This document shows, piece after piece, positions 16,161-23,548 of a DNA stretch of 64,000 nucleotides. The notes under the pieces were generated by a model. It had not been told where the DNA came from. It saw nothing but the letters and a program-made list of their open reading frames with translations, and searched no databases. Numbering within the stretch: the stretch's first letter is position 1; each line of letters starts with the position of its first letter. The stretch is from Clostridia bacterium (GTDB taxonomy: Bacteria > Bacillota > Clostridia > Christensenellales > CAG-138), in NCBI GenBank assembly GCA_017416425.1, contig JAFQCL010000001.1:94778-158777 (forward strand), in the 5' to 3' direction. A program made the position numbers and the translations under genes.

Positions 16161-16760
16161 CTATTCTATTGGTCTGACCTCAACAAAGTCAAACTCAGCT
16201 ATGGTATCCTTACCAAACATGCTGACAACGACCTTAACACGCTGCGCCGATTCATCAAGGGACTTGACGACTCCGTCAAACCCGCTGAGCGGACCTGATA
16301 CAACGGTTACCTTGTCGCCCTCCTGGTACTGCACCTTAATGGCAATACGTTCCATGCCCATTGCCGTGACCTCTTCATCGGTAAGCGGCACCGGGCGGCG
16401 GTGGTCATAGTTATCATCCTTAGAGCCGGTCTGCACAAGTCTTGAAGGCTGACCTACAAAACCTGTTACACCGCGGGTATTCCTGACGATATACCATGTA
16501 TTATCGTCCATGATCATCTTGACCATGACATAACCCGGGAATATCTTCCTTTGATACTTTCTTGTTTTGTTGTCGCGTACCTCGGTAACCTCTTCGGTAG
16601 GATACTTTACCTCAAGTATCATGTGCTGCAGACCGCGGTTTTCCACCGTCTTAAGTATGCTGTCGGTTACCTTCTGCTCATAGCCGGAATAGGTATGAAT
16701 GACGTACCATTTTGCAACACCTTCGGCAGTTACTTCTTCGGGTCTGTTATCCATGTCCAT
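16161..16760 (-). CDS. nusG: Transcription termination/antitermination protein NusG
   Basis: The 199-residue protein has an NGN domain (about 15-125: AKWYVIHTYSGYEQKV, then FPGYVMVKMIMDDNTWYIVR and GVTGFVG) and a C-terminal KOW domain (about 144-199: YQEGDKVTVVSGPLSGFDGV). It binds RNA polymerase and links it to Rho or the ribosome, which is of interest given the unusual Rho here. GGAGA lies six bases before ATG 16760. It is in the rpmG-secE-nusG operon. Confidence 0.95.
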   Translation of the reverse strand: MDMDNRPEEVTAEGVAKWYVIHTYSGYEQKVTDSILKTVENRGLQHMILEVKYPTEEVTEVRDNKTRKYQRKIFPGYVMVKMIMDDNTWYIVRNTRGVTGFVGQPSRLVQTGSKDDNYDHRRPVPLTDEEVTAMGMERIAIKVQYQEGDKVTVVSGPLSGFDGVVKSLDESAQRVKVVVSMFGKDTIAEFDFVEVRPIE

Positions 16761-16771
16761 GAATGTTCTCC

Positions 16772-17197
16772 TTATGGTTCATCCGTTGTTTCTGGATCCG
16801 TTTCTTCGGGAGCATCGGTTCCCTCGGGAGCGTCTGTTACATCGGGATCATCCGTTACATCGGGAGCTTCCGTCGCATCGGGATCGGGAGTCGGAGTGGG
16901 CTTCGCGGTCGGAGCGGGAGTTGGCGTTACAACTGAGGGAATATTCTGTATCCCGATAATACCATATTCAAACGCCATATCAAGCACGCCGATTATTATA
17001 GCAAACAGCGCTACAAATGCTAATACCGTTAAAGTATATGAAATGAGATCCTTGCGGGTCGGCCAGGAAAGTTTTTTTACTTCGCCAAAAACGCTCTTAA
17101 AATAAGCGCCAAGTCTCGAAAAAATATTGGGCTTTTTGTTCTGGTTTTTATCGCTACCCGATTGGGTTGTACCTTTTCCCTTTGTTTCTTTATCCAT
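16772..17197 (-). CDS. secE: Preprotein translocase subunit SecE with long acidic C-terminal tail
   Basis: The core matches SecE: FGEVKKLSWPTRKDLISYT (37-55) followed by one transmembrane helix (about 53-78). Most single-helix SecE proteins end soon after this helix, but here a 53-residue tail (89-141) continues, made of Thr, Pro, Asp, Glu and Ala (TPTPAPTAKPTPTPDPD, then TEAPDVTDDPDVTDAPE). By the normal topology of SecE (N-terminus inside) the tail would be outside the membrane. The protein is 141 residues against about 60-80 usual. Located between rpmG and nusG as expected. Confidence 0.92.
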   Translation of the reverse strand: MDKETKGKGTTQSGSDKNQNKKPNIFSRLGAYFKSVFGEVKKLSWPTRKDLISYTLTVLAFVALFAIIIGVLDMAFEYGIIGIQNIPSVVTPTPAPTAKPTPTPDPDATEAPDVTDDPDVTDAPEGTDAPEETDPETTDEP

Positions 17198-17212
17198 TGC
17201 TGCTTATCTCCA

Positions 17213-17362
17213 TTACTTCGTTTCGTTGTGAATGGTGTGCTTACGGCAGAAACGGCAATACTTGTTGAACTTGAGCTTATCGGGGTCGTTCTTCTTATTC
17301 TTATAAGTATTGTAGTTTCTCTGCTTGCATTCGCTGCAGGCCAGTGTTATCTTTACTCTCAT
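17213..17362 (-). CDS. rpmG: 50S ribosomal protein L33 (zinc-binding form)
   Basis: A 49-residue basic protein, too short for a standard ORF cut-off: [20 protein letters not shown] at the start and [16 protein letters not shown] at the end. C9/C12 and C36/C39 form a zinc ribbon, the C+ type of L33. An AGGAGG site lies before ATG 17362. It heads the rpmG-secE-nusG operon, its classic place in Bacillota. Confidence 0.96.
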   Translation of the reverse strand: MRVKITLACSECKQRNYNTYKNKKNDPDKLKFNKYCRFCRKHTIHNETK

Positions 17363-17420
17363 TTGGTACCTCCTGTATTTATGCTGCTCGGCTAAGGCTT
17401 TTGCTTAAACCTTGCGTACT

Positions 17421-17443
17421 CAAAATAAACCCCCGGATGGGGG
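17421..17443 (-). terminator. Terminator-like hairpin upstream of rpmG
   Basis: On the minus strand CCCCC (17439-17443), loop ATCC, GGGGG (17430-17434) and TTTATTTTG follow each other. With a TTGACA at 17476-17481 just upstream and a weak -10, it may act as an attenuator in the rpmG leader; it could also stop read-through. The remainder of the 17363-17656 gap has no gene. Confidence 0.4.
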
Positions 17444-17564
17444 CGCTAAATAAGCTTATCACAGCTAAAAGCTCATGTCAACGTTTTTTTAAAATATATC
17501 TGACTTTATCGCAGTAATCATACCATAAATTCACCTTAGATAGAACACAAAAGACTGCATTATG

Positions 17565-17596
17565 GAGTAACAAACGTATTTAACTTAGCATAATAT
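17565..17596 (+). promoter_or_regulatory. Possible sporulation (sigma-E type) promoter of cotJ
   Basis: GAGTAACA (17565-17572) and CATAATAT (17589-17596), 16 bases apart, loosely resemble the mother-cell sigma-E -35 and CATACAAT -10 elements, 60 bases before cotJA. cotJ is sigma-E-controlled in B. subtilis. The match is partial. Confidence 0.3.
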
Positions 17597-17656
17597 GCTG
17601 TATCGGGATAGAAAATTCCTAAACCCGTGCGATTACTACCCAAGGAGGCTAAAACA

Positions 17657-17923
17657 ATGAATAGAAGGTATCGCACCTGCAGGCGCTGTCAGGCTTCGCA
17701 AGCTGTTTCTCAAAACAGCGACAATATGGAAGCTACACGCGCTTGCTGCACCCAAAATACGGATATACCGCTGGTAGCGGCAGGCACCGTATCTGCATGT
17801 CAAAATTCCGATTCGCTTGCAAGCATTTATTTCCAGAGCCAGAATTATTGCAGCGGCTTTTGCCCCGAGCAGTCGCTTATGCAGGGAACTATGTTCCCGG
17901 AACTTGTGCGGATCTATAAATAG
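17657..17923 (+). CDS. cotJA: Spore coat-associated protein CotJA
   Basis: ATG 17657 follows GGAGGCTAAAACA; the frame reads 10 codons further upstream without a ribosome site. The 88-residue protein has a Cys-rich N-terminus (RYRTCRRCQ) and a CotJA-type C-terminus, SLASIYFQSQNYCSGFCPEQ then SLMQGTMFPELVRIYK, where Q-x-G-T-x-F-P-E-L is the family signature. CotJA is a small coat protein needed with CotJB and CotJC in the inner spore coat. It is followed nine bases later by cotJB. Confidence 0.82.
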   Translation: MNRRYRTCRRCQASQAVSQNSDNMEATRACCTQNTDIPLVAAGTVSACQNSDSLASIYFQSQNYCSGFCPEQSLMQGTMFPELVRIYK

Positions 17924-17932
17924 GAGGAAGCA

Positions 17933-18181
17933 ATGGAATATACAAAATGTGAGCTTGAACTGGCTATTTCCGAGATTCAGTTTATATGCGTTGAGCTGAA
18001 CCTCTATCTCAATACCCACCCCGATGATGAGGCGGCAAAGGATGACTATAACGCCTATTCCCTGCGGCTCGCCGAGCTTATAGACCTTTATGAAGCAAAC
18101 TTCTCGCCGCTCCAAAACTTTGGACATTCCCCGGACGCCGTCGGCTGCTATGTATGCGCAAAATGGCCCTGGGAGCTGTAA
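17933..18181 (+). CDS. cotJB: Spore coat protein CotJB
   Basis: The 82-residue protein matches CotJB: an N-terminal helix (ELELAISEIQFICVELNLYL), NTHPDDEAAKDDYNAY in the middle and the conserved C-terminal WPWE (residues 78-81 in CAKWPWEL). AGGAGGAAGCA precedes ATG 17933. It is assembled with CotJA and CotJC in the spore coat. Gene order cotJA-cotJB-cotJC is that of Bacillota spore formers. Confidence 0.9.
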   Translation: MEYTKCELELAISEIQFICVELNLYLNTHPDDEAAKDDYNAYSLRLAELIDLYEANFSPLQNFGHSPDAVGCYVCAKWPWEL

Positions 18182-18196
18182 GGAGGATACTATAAT

Positions 18197-18415
18197 ATGT
18201 GGATATATCAAAAAACTTTAGAGTTCCCTGTAAACATTTCAAGACCCAATGTGCGCATGGCAAAAGCGCTCTTTGCACAGTACGGCGGCCCTGATTCCGA
18301 GCTTGCCGCCGGTGTTCGATATCTTACCCAGCGCTTCAGCATGCCGGATAACCGCGTCAAAGCAACGCTTAATGATATAGGTACGGAAGAATTGGCACAC
18401 GGATGTTATCAATGA
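18197..18415 (+). pseudogene. cotJC: CotJC (manganese-catalase-like coat protein), truncated by the prophage
   Basis: Residues 1-68 match the N-terminus of CotJC, a coat protein of the manganese catalase family (about 190 residues when whole): MWIYQKTLEFPVNI, then YGGPDSELAAGVRYLTQRF and the metal motif EELAH (64-68). Homology stops exactly after H68 (base 18400). The last four codons, GCYQ, are not CotJC-like and run into a stop at 18413. The rest should lie beyond the prophage's right end, outside this window. GGAGGATACTATAAT precedes ATG 18197. If the prophage excises precisely, an intact cotJC would reform. Confidence 0.88.
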
Positions 18416-18430
18416 GGAGGCGATGCCCTT
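18395..18430. other. Left attachment junction (attL) of the prophage inside cotJC
   Basis: Host coding homology ends at base 18400 and the integrase gene ends at 18429, so the recombination point lies in this short interval, probably at or just before 18401. Large serine recombinases use a two-base crossover and leave little shared sequence, so the core cannot be fixed from one junction. The other junction is outside the window. Confidence 0.7.
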
Positions 18431-20045
18431 AAACGTCTGCATTGTTTGAGTGGGAGTGACTTGCGGGGAGTTTCGGGTAAAGGACAAGTTCGAAGTCATC
18501 GGGAGAGCCACGCCATCGAGTGCTCTTTTCTCTGAGGTAGACCGCCTTTTCAAGGACACTTTTTAGCATATCGTTTTTTGCCTTAGCATCAGGCAAGATG
18601 TGATAGACCTCAAGCAGCCTCTCGACCTTAGGTATGATGTTCTTCTGATTCTCCTCGCGGTTGGTTTCGAGCACGATTTCCGCTTCGACGGCTTCAAGGC
18701 TATCACGGGCGGCTTGGGTGCGCTCGGCAATGGAACGAGACCGCTCAAGGAACTGATCTGTGGAGTAGACTCCTTGCTCCAAGAGGTCATGCACATTGTT
18801 AAGCTGCTTGTCCAGCGTGGCAAGCTCAGACCTGAGACGTTTCGCAGCATTTTTCTTACGTTTGAGTTGCGAGGCGGCGAGGGAGGTGGGTACGCCAGTT
18901 TCCCACTTGAGCCGGTAATTAGAGAGCCATTCTGCAAGACCAGCAAGAATACGCTCCTCGACGTAGTGCAGGTTGCAGGAGACGTTATCGCAGGAAGTGG
19001 CAGCGCACATGAGAATGTCCTTGGCGTGGTTTGAGCCAAAAGGACGGCGCGTCATATGGCGACCGCACTTGGCGCAGATGACGAGACCGGCGAGAGGATT
19101 CTTGACGGTGTTGCGCTCCCCAATTGGACGCGGCGGATTCTTACGCATTAACTCCTGAGCCGTATTGAAAGTCTCCTCGGAAATGATAGCTGGATGCAGG
19201 CCGTCGACAAGTATATATTTGTCGACAGAGGCGCGAGGTCGCTCGACAACGACGCAACCATCCACCATCTTCTTGACGGCGGGTCTCCAATTCCAGCGGA
19301 TTTTGCCGATGTAGACGGGATTGATCAGGATATCCCGAATGGTGGCGGTTGACCAGCCGGCGCCGGTTCTCGTAGGAACGCGGAGAGCGTCCAGGCGACG
19401 GGCTATAAGCGAAACGCCAAGGCGCTTGTGTGAGTCGTCTGGCTGCACCTCACCCACGGTATAGAGGTCAAAGATGAGACGGACGACATCGGCCTCATCC
19501 GGTACTGGCTCAAGGGTGAAACCTTTGTCGCGCTCAATTTTTATACGGCGGTAGCCATAGGGGGCTTTATTGCCTACATACTTCCCTTCCTTAGCGGAGG
19601 AGAGACGCCCTCCTTGCAAACGACGGTTTATGGCTTTGTATTCGCGGCGGCTCATAAAGAGACCAAACTCAAAATACTCCTCATCAAACTCATTGTTTGG
19701 GACAAAAGTTTTAACCGGCGTGATTATGCTGGTGTCGGAGAACTTGAATGTCTGTGCAACAATGCCCTGATCGATCGTATCACCGCGAGCAAGGCGCTCC
19801 ACTTCCATGACTAGAACGCCTTTCCACACGCCTTGTTCGACCTCCGAGAGGAGACGTTGCATTACGGGTCGAGCTGCAATTGTCTCACCGGATACGACCT
19901 CACGGTAGATTTCTGTCACGTTAAGCTGGAGGCGCTTTGCAAGCTCAAGCAAAGTTCTTTCGTGGCGAGCAAGAGTTTCCCCTTCTCCACGAGCCTCGGC
20001 TTCCGCATCGGTGCGAGATTTTCTGAGATAGAGACAGTAAGCCAT
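18429..20045 (-). CDS. int: Large serine recombinase (phage integrase)
   Basis: Start at ATG 20045, nine bases after GAGGTG (a TTG two codons upstream is possible); 538 residues. The N-terminal resolvase domain (1-150) carries the nucleophile S10 in YLRKSRTD and the EVERLARGD motif. The recombinase domain (about 160-285: KAPYGYRRI, then RDILINPVYIG) follows. A zinc ribbon (CAKCGRHM near 335, with cysteines in LMCAATSCDN and SCNLH) and a coiled-coil C-terminus (about 395-475) complete the architecture. It catalyses attP-attB integration; excision needs a directionality factor. It sits beside the cotJC junction and behind the repressor on the same strand. Confidence 0.93.
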   Translation of the reverse strand: MAYCLYLRKSRTDAEAEARGEGETLARHERTLLELAKRLQLNVTEIYREVVSGETIAARPVMQRLLSEVEQGVWKGVLVMEVERLARGDTIDQGIVAQTFKFSDTSIITPVKTFVPNNEFDEEYFEFGLFMSRREYKAINRRLQGGRLSSAKEGKYVGNKAPYGYRRIKIERDKGFTLEPVPDEADVVRLIFDLYTVGEVQPDDSHKRLGVSLIARRLDALRVPTRTGAGWSTATIRDILINPVYIGKIRWNWRPAVKKMVDGCVVVERPRASVDKYILVDGLHPAIISEETFNTAQELMRKNPPRPIGERNTVKNPLAGLVICAKCGRHMTRRPFGSNHAKDILMCAATSCDNVSCNLHYVEERILAGLAEWLSNYRLKWETGVPTSLAASQLKRKKNAAKRLRSELATLDKQLNNVHDLLEQGVYSTDQFLERSRSIAERTQAARDSLEAVEAEIVLETNREENQKNIIPKVERLLEVYHILPDAKAKNDMLKSVLEKAVYLREKSTRWRGSPDDFELVLYPKLPASHSHSNNADV

Positions 20046-20097
20046 AATCAATTACACCTCTATACTTAGTCATTTTGATTTTTCCAATTCACGTAAA

Positions 20098-20703
20098 TTA
20101 CCCTATCGACCGTTTTGATGATTCGTGGGATGCGCTTTTTTTCTCGCTGTTTGAAGCAATAGCCATATCTGCCTGCATTAGTTGGTCAAGCAGGACGGCA
20201 ATGCCATTCTTAAGCTCAGATTGCATCGTCATCAAGTCGGACAGATATGTAGGATCGTGAATAGGCGAGCTTTGTTCTATTTTGTTCCTGATATCGGCGC
20301 GACCTTGTTGCAGCAGAGTCATTAGTTCGCTGTACAGAGCAAGACGCTCTACTCGTCGCAGTTTAATGTCGCGGCTCAAAATGAGATAAAAGTTATCAAA
20401 AGCAGAGGCAATGTAATGCTTCAGGTCATGAGACAGAGAATCATACATAGCGGCAAATTGTCGGGTATCGTTAACAAATACCACGTCATTGTGAGAGCGG
20501 ATATCAGAGACACCGAGAAGGTAATCCACCGCAACACCGAAGTAAGCGGCGAGCAAGCAGAGCGTTGCATAGTCGGGCTCTTTTCCCTCTGTTTCATATC
20601 CGGATATTGTTGAGCGCGTTTTTTTTGCTACCTTAGCCAAGTCTGTCTGCGTCATACCGCGCTCCTTACGCAGGGCGATAAGCCTCGAAGAAAAAGAATT
20701 CAT
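20098..20703 (-). CDS. CI-like phage repressor (XRE family)
   Basis: The 201-residue protein has an N-terminal HTH (about 7-62: LIALRKERGMTQTDLAKVAK, then STISGYETEGKEPDYATLCL) ending in YLLGVSD, and a helical C-terminal part of unknown fold with no LexA/CI Ser-Lys protease motif that I can see. It is transcribed leftward from its own promoter at 20722-20750, towards int, which starts 52 bases after its stop, so repressor and integrase may share a transcript. It is the natural candidate to bind the CCCC-N5-GGGG operators nearby. Confidence 0.87.
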   Translation of the reverse strand: MNSFSSRLIALRKERGMTQTDLAKVAKKTRSTISGYETEGKEPDYATLCLLAAYFGVAVDYLLGVSDIRSHNDVVFVNDTRQFAAMYDSLSHDLKHYIASAFDNFYLILSRDIKLRRVERLALYSELMTLLQQGRADIRNKIEQSSPIHDPTYLSDLMTMQSELKNGIAVLLDQLMQADMAIASNSEKKSASHESSKRSIG

Positions 20704-20721
20704 ATGTGCACCTCCAAAAAA

Positions 20722-20750
20722 ATTATAGCATAAATGCCCCTTTTAGTAAA
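20722..20750 (-). promoter_or_regulatory. Repressor promoter with operator half-site in its spacer
   Basis: Minus strand TTTACT (20745-20750), 17 bases, TATAAT (20722-20727). The spacer begins AAAAGGGGCA, half of the operator found at the early promoter, so the repressor probably controls its own gene. Confidence 0.75.
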
Positions 20751-20808
20751 CGGATGCCCCAAAAAGCAGCATTATTGAAAAATTTTTTAAGAAATTTTCA
20801 TAAATCAC

Positions 20809-20837
20809 TTTACAAAGCCCCGAAAAGGGGCTATAAT
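20809..20837 (+). promoter_or_regulatory. Early rightward promoter with palindromic operator between -35 and -10
   Basis: TTTACA (20809-20814), 17 bases, TATAAT (20832-20837). The spacer is occupied by the 17-base perfect palindrome AGCCCCGAAAAGGGGCT (20816-20832), so a bound dimer would block polymerase. The same arrangement recurs at 31970-31998. Confidence 0.85.
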
Positions 20838-20849
20838 TAGAAATATAAA

Positions 20850-20864
20850 GCCCCAAAAGGGGGC
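20850..20864 (+). promoter_or_regulatory. Second operator copy just downstream of the early promoter
   Basis: GCCCCAAAAGGGGGC is a 15-base variant of the palindrome in the promoter spacer, located between the -10 box and the cro-like start. Related half-sites GCCCCTTTTA and GCCCCAAAAA lie at about 20736-20745 and 20756-20765, so the intergenic region holds a small operator array. Confidence 0.7.
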
Positions 20865-20880
20865 AGAAAGGAGGAAAGCT

Positions 20881-21093
20881 GTGAGAATAAAACTACAAAC
20901 TCTGCGAATAGCAAGAGGTTATTCGCAGGCAGCGTTCAGCGCAGCGGTTGGCATCTCCCGCAGTCACTACAGCCAGATTGAGACAGGAGAGAAAGACCCC
21001 TCGCTGAAAGTTGGCATCAGGATTAAACATACACTAGCTTACCCAGACGACGATATTTTTTTTAACGAAACTCGCCCCGTATCGCGTCGTTAA
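20881..21093 (+). CDS. Cro-like HTH protein
   Basis: A GTG start at 20881 follows GGAGGAAAGCT. The 70-residue protein is almost only an XRE helix-turn-helix: LQTLRIARGYSQAAFSAAVG, then SRSHYSQIETGEKDPSLKV. Its size and divergent position opposite the repressor suggest a Cro-type switch protein, though some phages use such proteins as activators. It is transcribed from the operator-controlled promoter at 20809. Confidence 0.82.
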   Translation: MRIKLQTLRIARGYSQAAFSAAVGISRSHYSQIETGEKDPSLKVGIRIKHTLAYPDDDIFFNETRPVSRR

Positions 21094-21178
21094 TGTAAGA
21101 ATGTTTCATGTGAAACACCCCTAATAGCAGCATTTGCTTAGCGCATCATCATTTTACTACGAAAGGAGGCACGAATAA

Positions 21179-21670
21179 ATGGCGAGGCAGGTCACAAAAG
21201 CCTATCAAAACAGGTACTGTCGCGCACGTTTAGAGGCCGCAAAGTACAACGACCGTTTTGCATCGCGAGCGTCTGCGGCAGAGGAGATACCTGGTGTGAC
21301 GGAAGACAGCTTAAAAAAATACGAGCTGGACATCACACGACCGCCGAACGACGTAATCGCGCTGATGGCGGACGCATACAACGCGCCGGAGCTGATTCTT
21401 TGGTATTGCTCTAATGAGTGCCCACTCGGCAAAAATTGTCGCGAAGTGCCGGAGATGCCTCCGGAGAGGACCTTCGTGAGGCTGACGAACACGCTGAACA
21501 AGCTGAACAATGCGATGAGAGAGCTTGCAGAGCTCATGGATGACGGTGCAGAGAAAGATCAAGACGCGACTAGAATACAGCGTTTACGTGGGGAATTCTT
21601 GGAAGCTCGACGAAGAATAGATGAAACCCTAGCGACGCTTGAGAAAATGCAACGACAGTATTTTGAATGA
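21179..21670 (+). CDS. Phage early protein with HTH-like N-terminus and coiled-coil C-terminus
   Basis: The 163-residue protein has an XRE-like helical N-terminus (RFASRASAAEEIPGVTEDSL) with a motif KKYELDITRPPNDVIALMAD similar to the end of HTH domains. A short Cys motif (CSNECPLGKNC, about 82-92) and a C-terminal helix predicted to coil (RLRGEFLEARRRIDETLATL) follow. Similar genes lie just after cro in many Clostridia prophages. I infer a regulatory role; no enzyme motif is seen. ATG 21179 follows AGGAGGCACG. Confidence 0.55.
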   Translation: MARQVTKAYQNRYCRARLEAAKYNDRFASRASAAEEIPGVTEDSLKKYELDITRPPNDVIALMADAYNAPELILWYCSNECPLGKNCREVPEMPPERTFVRLTNTLNKLNNAMRELAELMDDGAEKDQDATRIQRLRGEFLEARRRIDETLATLEKMQRQYFE

Positions 21671-21714
21671 TGCCAGGCACAGGCGACATAAACATACGGA
21701 AAGGAGGGGGAAAC

Positions 21715-21981
21715 ATGACCAACGACGTAAAGGAAATAGAAACACCCCACATTGTTAAGCAGTTTCATGTGGGGAACGCGCTAATTAAAATCGCGGACAA
21801 TTACTGCCGCGAAAAAAATGCAGAGGACGTTGAAAAGAGCCTATGTGAAATAGCGCGTACAGCACAAGCGAATCTGATTGCGGCGGCGGTCAGGAATTGT
21901 GAACAAGGAAAACAGGATGGCCACAGCGGTGGTGGTGATGGAATCCCTGTGCATGGACGCCCACCCCGTATTGCAACATAG
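21715..21981 (+). CDS. Hypothetical early phage protein
   Basis: ATG 21715 follows AGGAGGGGGAAAC; an in-frame ATG further upstream lacks a ribosome site. The 88-residue product has a helical middle (FHVGNALIKIADNYCREKNA then VEKSLCEIARTAQANLIAAA) and a Gly/His-rich end. No known domain. Small size and early position make it one of several candidates for accessory functions such as an excision factor; nothing in the sequence proves that. Confidence 0.5.
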   Translation: MTNDVKEIETPHIVKQFHVGNALIKIADNYCREKNAEDVEKSLCEIARTAQANLIAAAVRNCEQGKQDGHSGGGDGIPVHGRPPRIAT

Positions 21982-22048
21982 CCGTCCAGATAGTAGTGCA
22001 ACCGAAAGAGAAAGAACAGGCCGAGCCAGTGGAGAGAACGGAGAGAAG

Positions 22049-22375
22049 ATGATGAACATGAGAAGATACACCAGGAAGAAAGCAAAGCATCGTATGCAGA
22101 GGTGGCTCGCAATCTGCTGCATATTTGTTATTGAGATTGTTGCAGCTGCTGCATCTGGAGGAATCGCAGCACTGATTTTGATGCCGCTTGCTTATGAGGA
22201 ACGTGGGTATTATGCATTTGGAGGCGAAATCGTAGCAGCCTTTGCGGTTACGGTGGTGGCATATTTCCTGATACACAAGAGAATATCTCGGACACTGCAA
22301 GCACAGAGAAAAAGAAGCAGCAATAGAGGATGCGATCAAACTGCTAGATCACAATACTTATCGCAGAAGTGGTAA
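22049..22375 (+). CDS. Small membrane protein, probably frame-shifted near its C-terminus
   Basis: ATG 22049 follows GGAGAGAAG. The 108-residue frame contains two transmembrane helices (about 24-50 and 62-84). Around the A5 run 22309-22313 the other frame becomes more protein-like: with one A fewer the product continues KEAAIEDAIKLLDHNTYRRS then GKYEAFKFEH to a stop at 22401-22403. The listed frame instead ends in a basic, low-complexity-looking tail. I suspect a one-base insertion, real or artefactual. Function unknown; it is too early in the genome to be the lysis holin. Confidence 0.5.
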   Translation: MMNMRRYTRKKAKHRMQRWLAICCIFVIEIVAAAASGGIAALILMPLAYEERGYYAFGGEIVAAFAVTVVAYFLIHKRISRTLQAQRKRSSNRGCDQTARSQYLSQKW

Positions 22376-22516
22376 ATACGAAGCGTTTAAGTTTGAACAT
22401 TAAGAGTCACTATGAGGAAAAAAAGAATTGCCCACACCGAAGCGTAAGGCAACTCAAAAACCCAACCTCATTATAGCATGGCTCAATCTGAAATGCAATA
22501 AGGAGGATAACAACAA

Positions 22517-23533
22517 ATGACAAACAAATTACAAAAAACTGCGCAGGATGCGCTTGTAATCACACAACAGTACCCCATGGAGAAGTACAACTTGCTCGTG
22601 CCGATGCAGACCGTGGCGGAAATCGCGGAAATCCACAAGCCAGTGCTGAATGTAGTAAGCATCAGCACCAACCCCGACGACAAAGAAATCTACGTACAAG
22701 AGAAATCGAGGGATGCATGGACGGATAAAAACGGCAGATCCCACCCCGGAAGCCCAGCCAAATACGCCCTTACAAAAAAAGGTCTCACGAAGCTGATGCG
22801 GGCGGCGGGCATTAAGATTTTAAGCAGCAGACCGGTGGTTCCATCCACGTGCCAAAAGTGTGCGGCAACAAACGCCAGCATTGGAGGACCCGTCAAGTGT
22901 GGGATCTGTCCGAACAAGGATGTGAAACACGAGGTACGCATCAGCGTACCCCAGCTGACCGGCGAGAATATCGAAATTGTGGCTCACAAGGAAATCATCG
23001 TGGACGACGTAGTGGTGGGTATGACAGACGCGCAGCGAGTGGAGTTTCTCAAGTTCCGCAGCGAGATGTGCGAGAGCAAAGCCCTAAACCGAGCCCTTCG
23101 GACGGCCATGCAAATCAAGGGCACCTACTCCATTGAGGAGTTCAAAAAACCCTTTGTGGTAGCGTACCTCGTGCCCAACCTCGACAATCCGATTGTGCGA
23201 GAGGAGGCGGTCAAGAGCCTATTCGCCGCAGCGCATGAGCTCTATGGAACAACGCAGAGTGCGAGCGAGGCACGGCGCACCGTTTACGTCGACGACGATA
23301 TGCAGGACGATGAACGCGGTGCATATGAGGCTCACGCTACACCGATGCAGACGGCACAGCCTGTCGGTGGATATCAAGCGGATCTGGAACAGCAACCTCA
23401 GAATGGAGAGATCGACCCAAACACCTGCGTTAAATGCTGCAAGACCCTCAGCGGAGGCGTATCGAGATTCAGCATCAACAACTATGGCATCCCTCTTTGC
23501 ATGGAGTGCCAAAAGGCATACAGTGCGGAATAA
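22517..23533 (+). CDS. Phage recombination-associated protein with zinc fingers (candidate annealing protein)
   Basis: The 338-residue protein is highly conserved in style but not a family I can name with confidence. Visible features: a central CxxC set (CQKCAATNASIGGPVKCGIC, about 113-132), the segment RSEMCESKALNRALRTAMQI (about 181-200), which resembles the helix of Rad52/Erf-like single-strand annealing proteins, and a C-terminal zinc finger (CVKCC near 305 and CMEC near 332). It lies 15 bases before the Mre11-Rad50 fusion gene. A nuclease plus annealing protein would form a phage recombination pair. Start ATG 22517 follows AAGGAGGATAACAACA. Confidence 0.45.
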   Translation: MTNKLQKTAQDALVITQQYPMEKYNLLVPMQTVAEIAEIHKPVLNVVSISTNPDDKEIYVQEKSRDAWTDKNGRSHPGSPAKYALTKKGLTKLMRAAGIKILSSRPVVPSTCQKCAATNASIGGPVKCGICPNKDVKHEVRISVPQLTGENIEIVAHKEIIVDDVVVGMTDAQRVEFLKFRSEMCESKALNRALRTAMQIKGTYSIEEFKKPFVVAYLVPNLDNPIVREEAVKSLFAAAHELYGTTQSASEARRTVYVDDDMQDDERGAYEAHATPMQTAQPVGGYQADLEQQPQNGEIDPNTCVKCCKTLSGGVSRFSINNYGIPLCMECQKAYSAE

Positions 23534-23548
23534 CAGGAGGAATGGACA

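Noticed and set aside
18401..18430. tRNA-type attachment site
   Set aside because: No tRNA gene is present; the junction is inside a protein gene and the recombinase is of the serine, not tyrosine, class.
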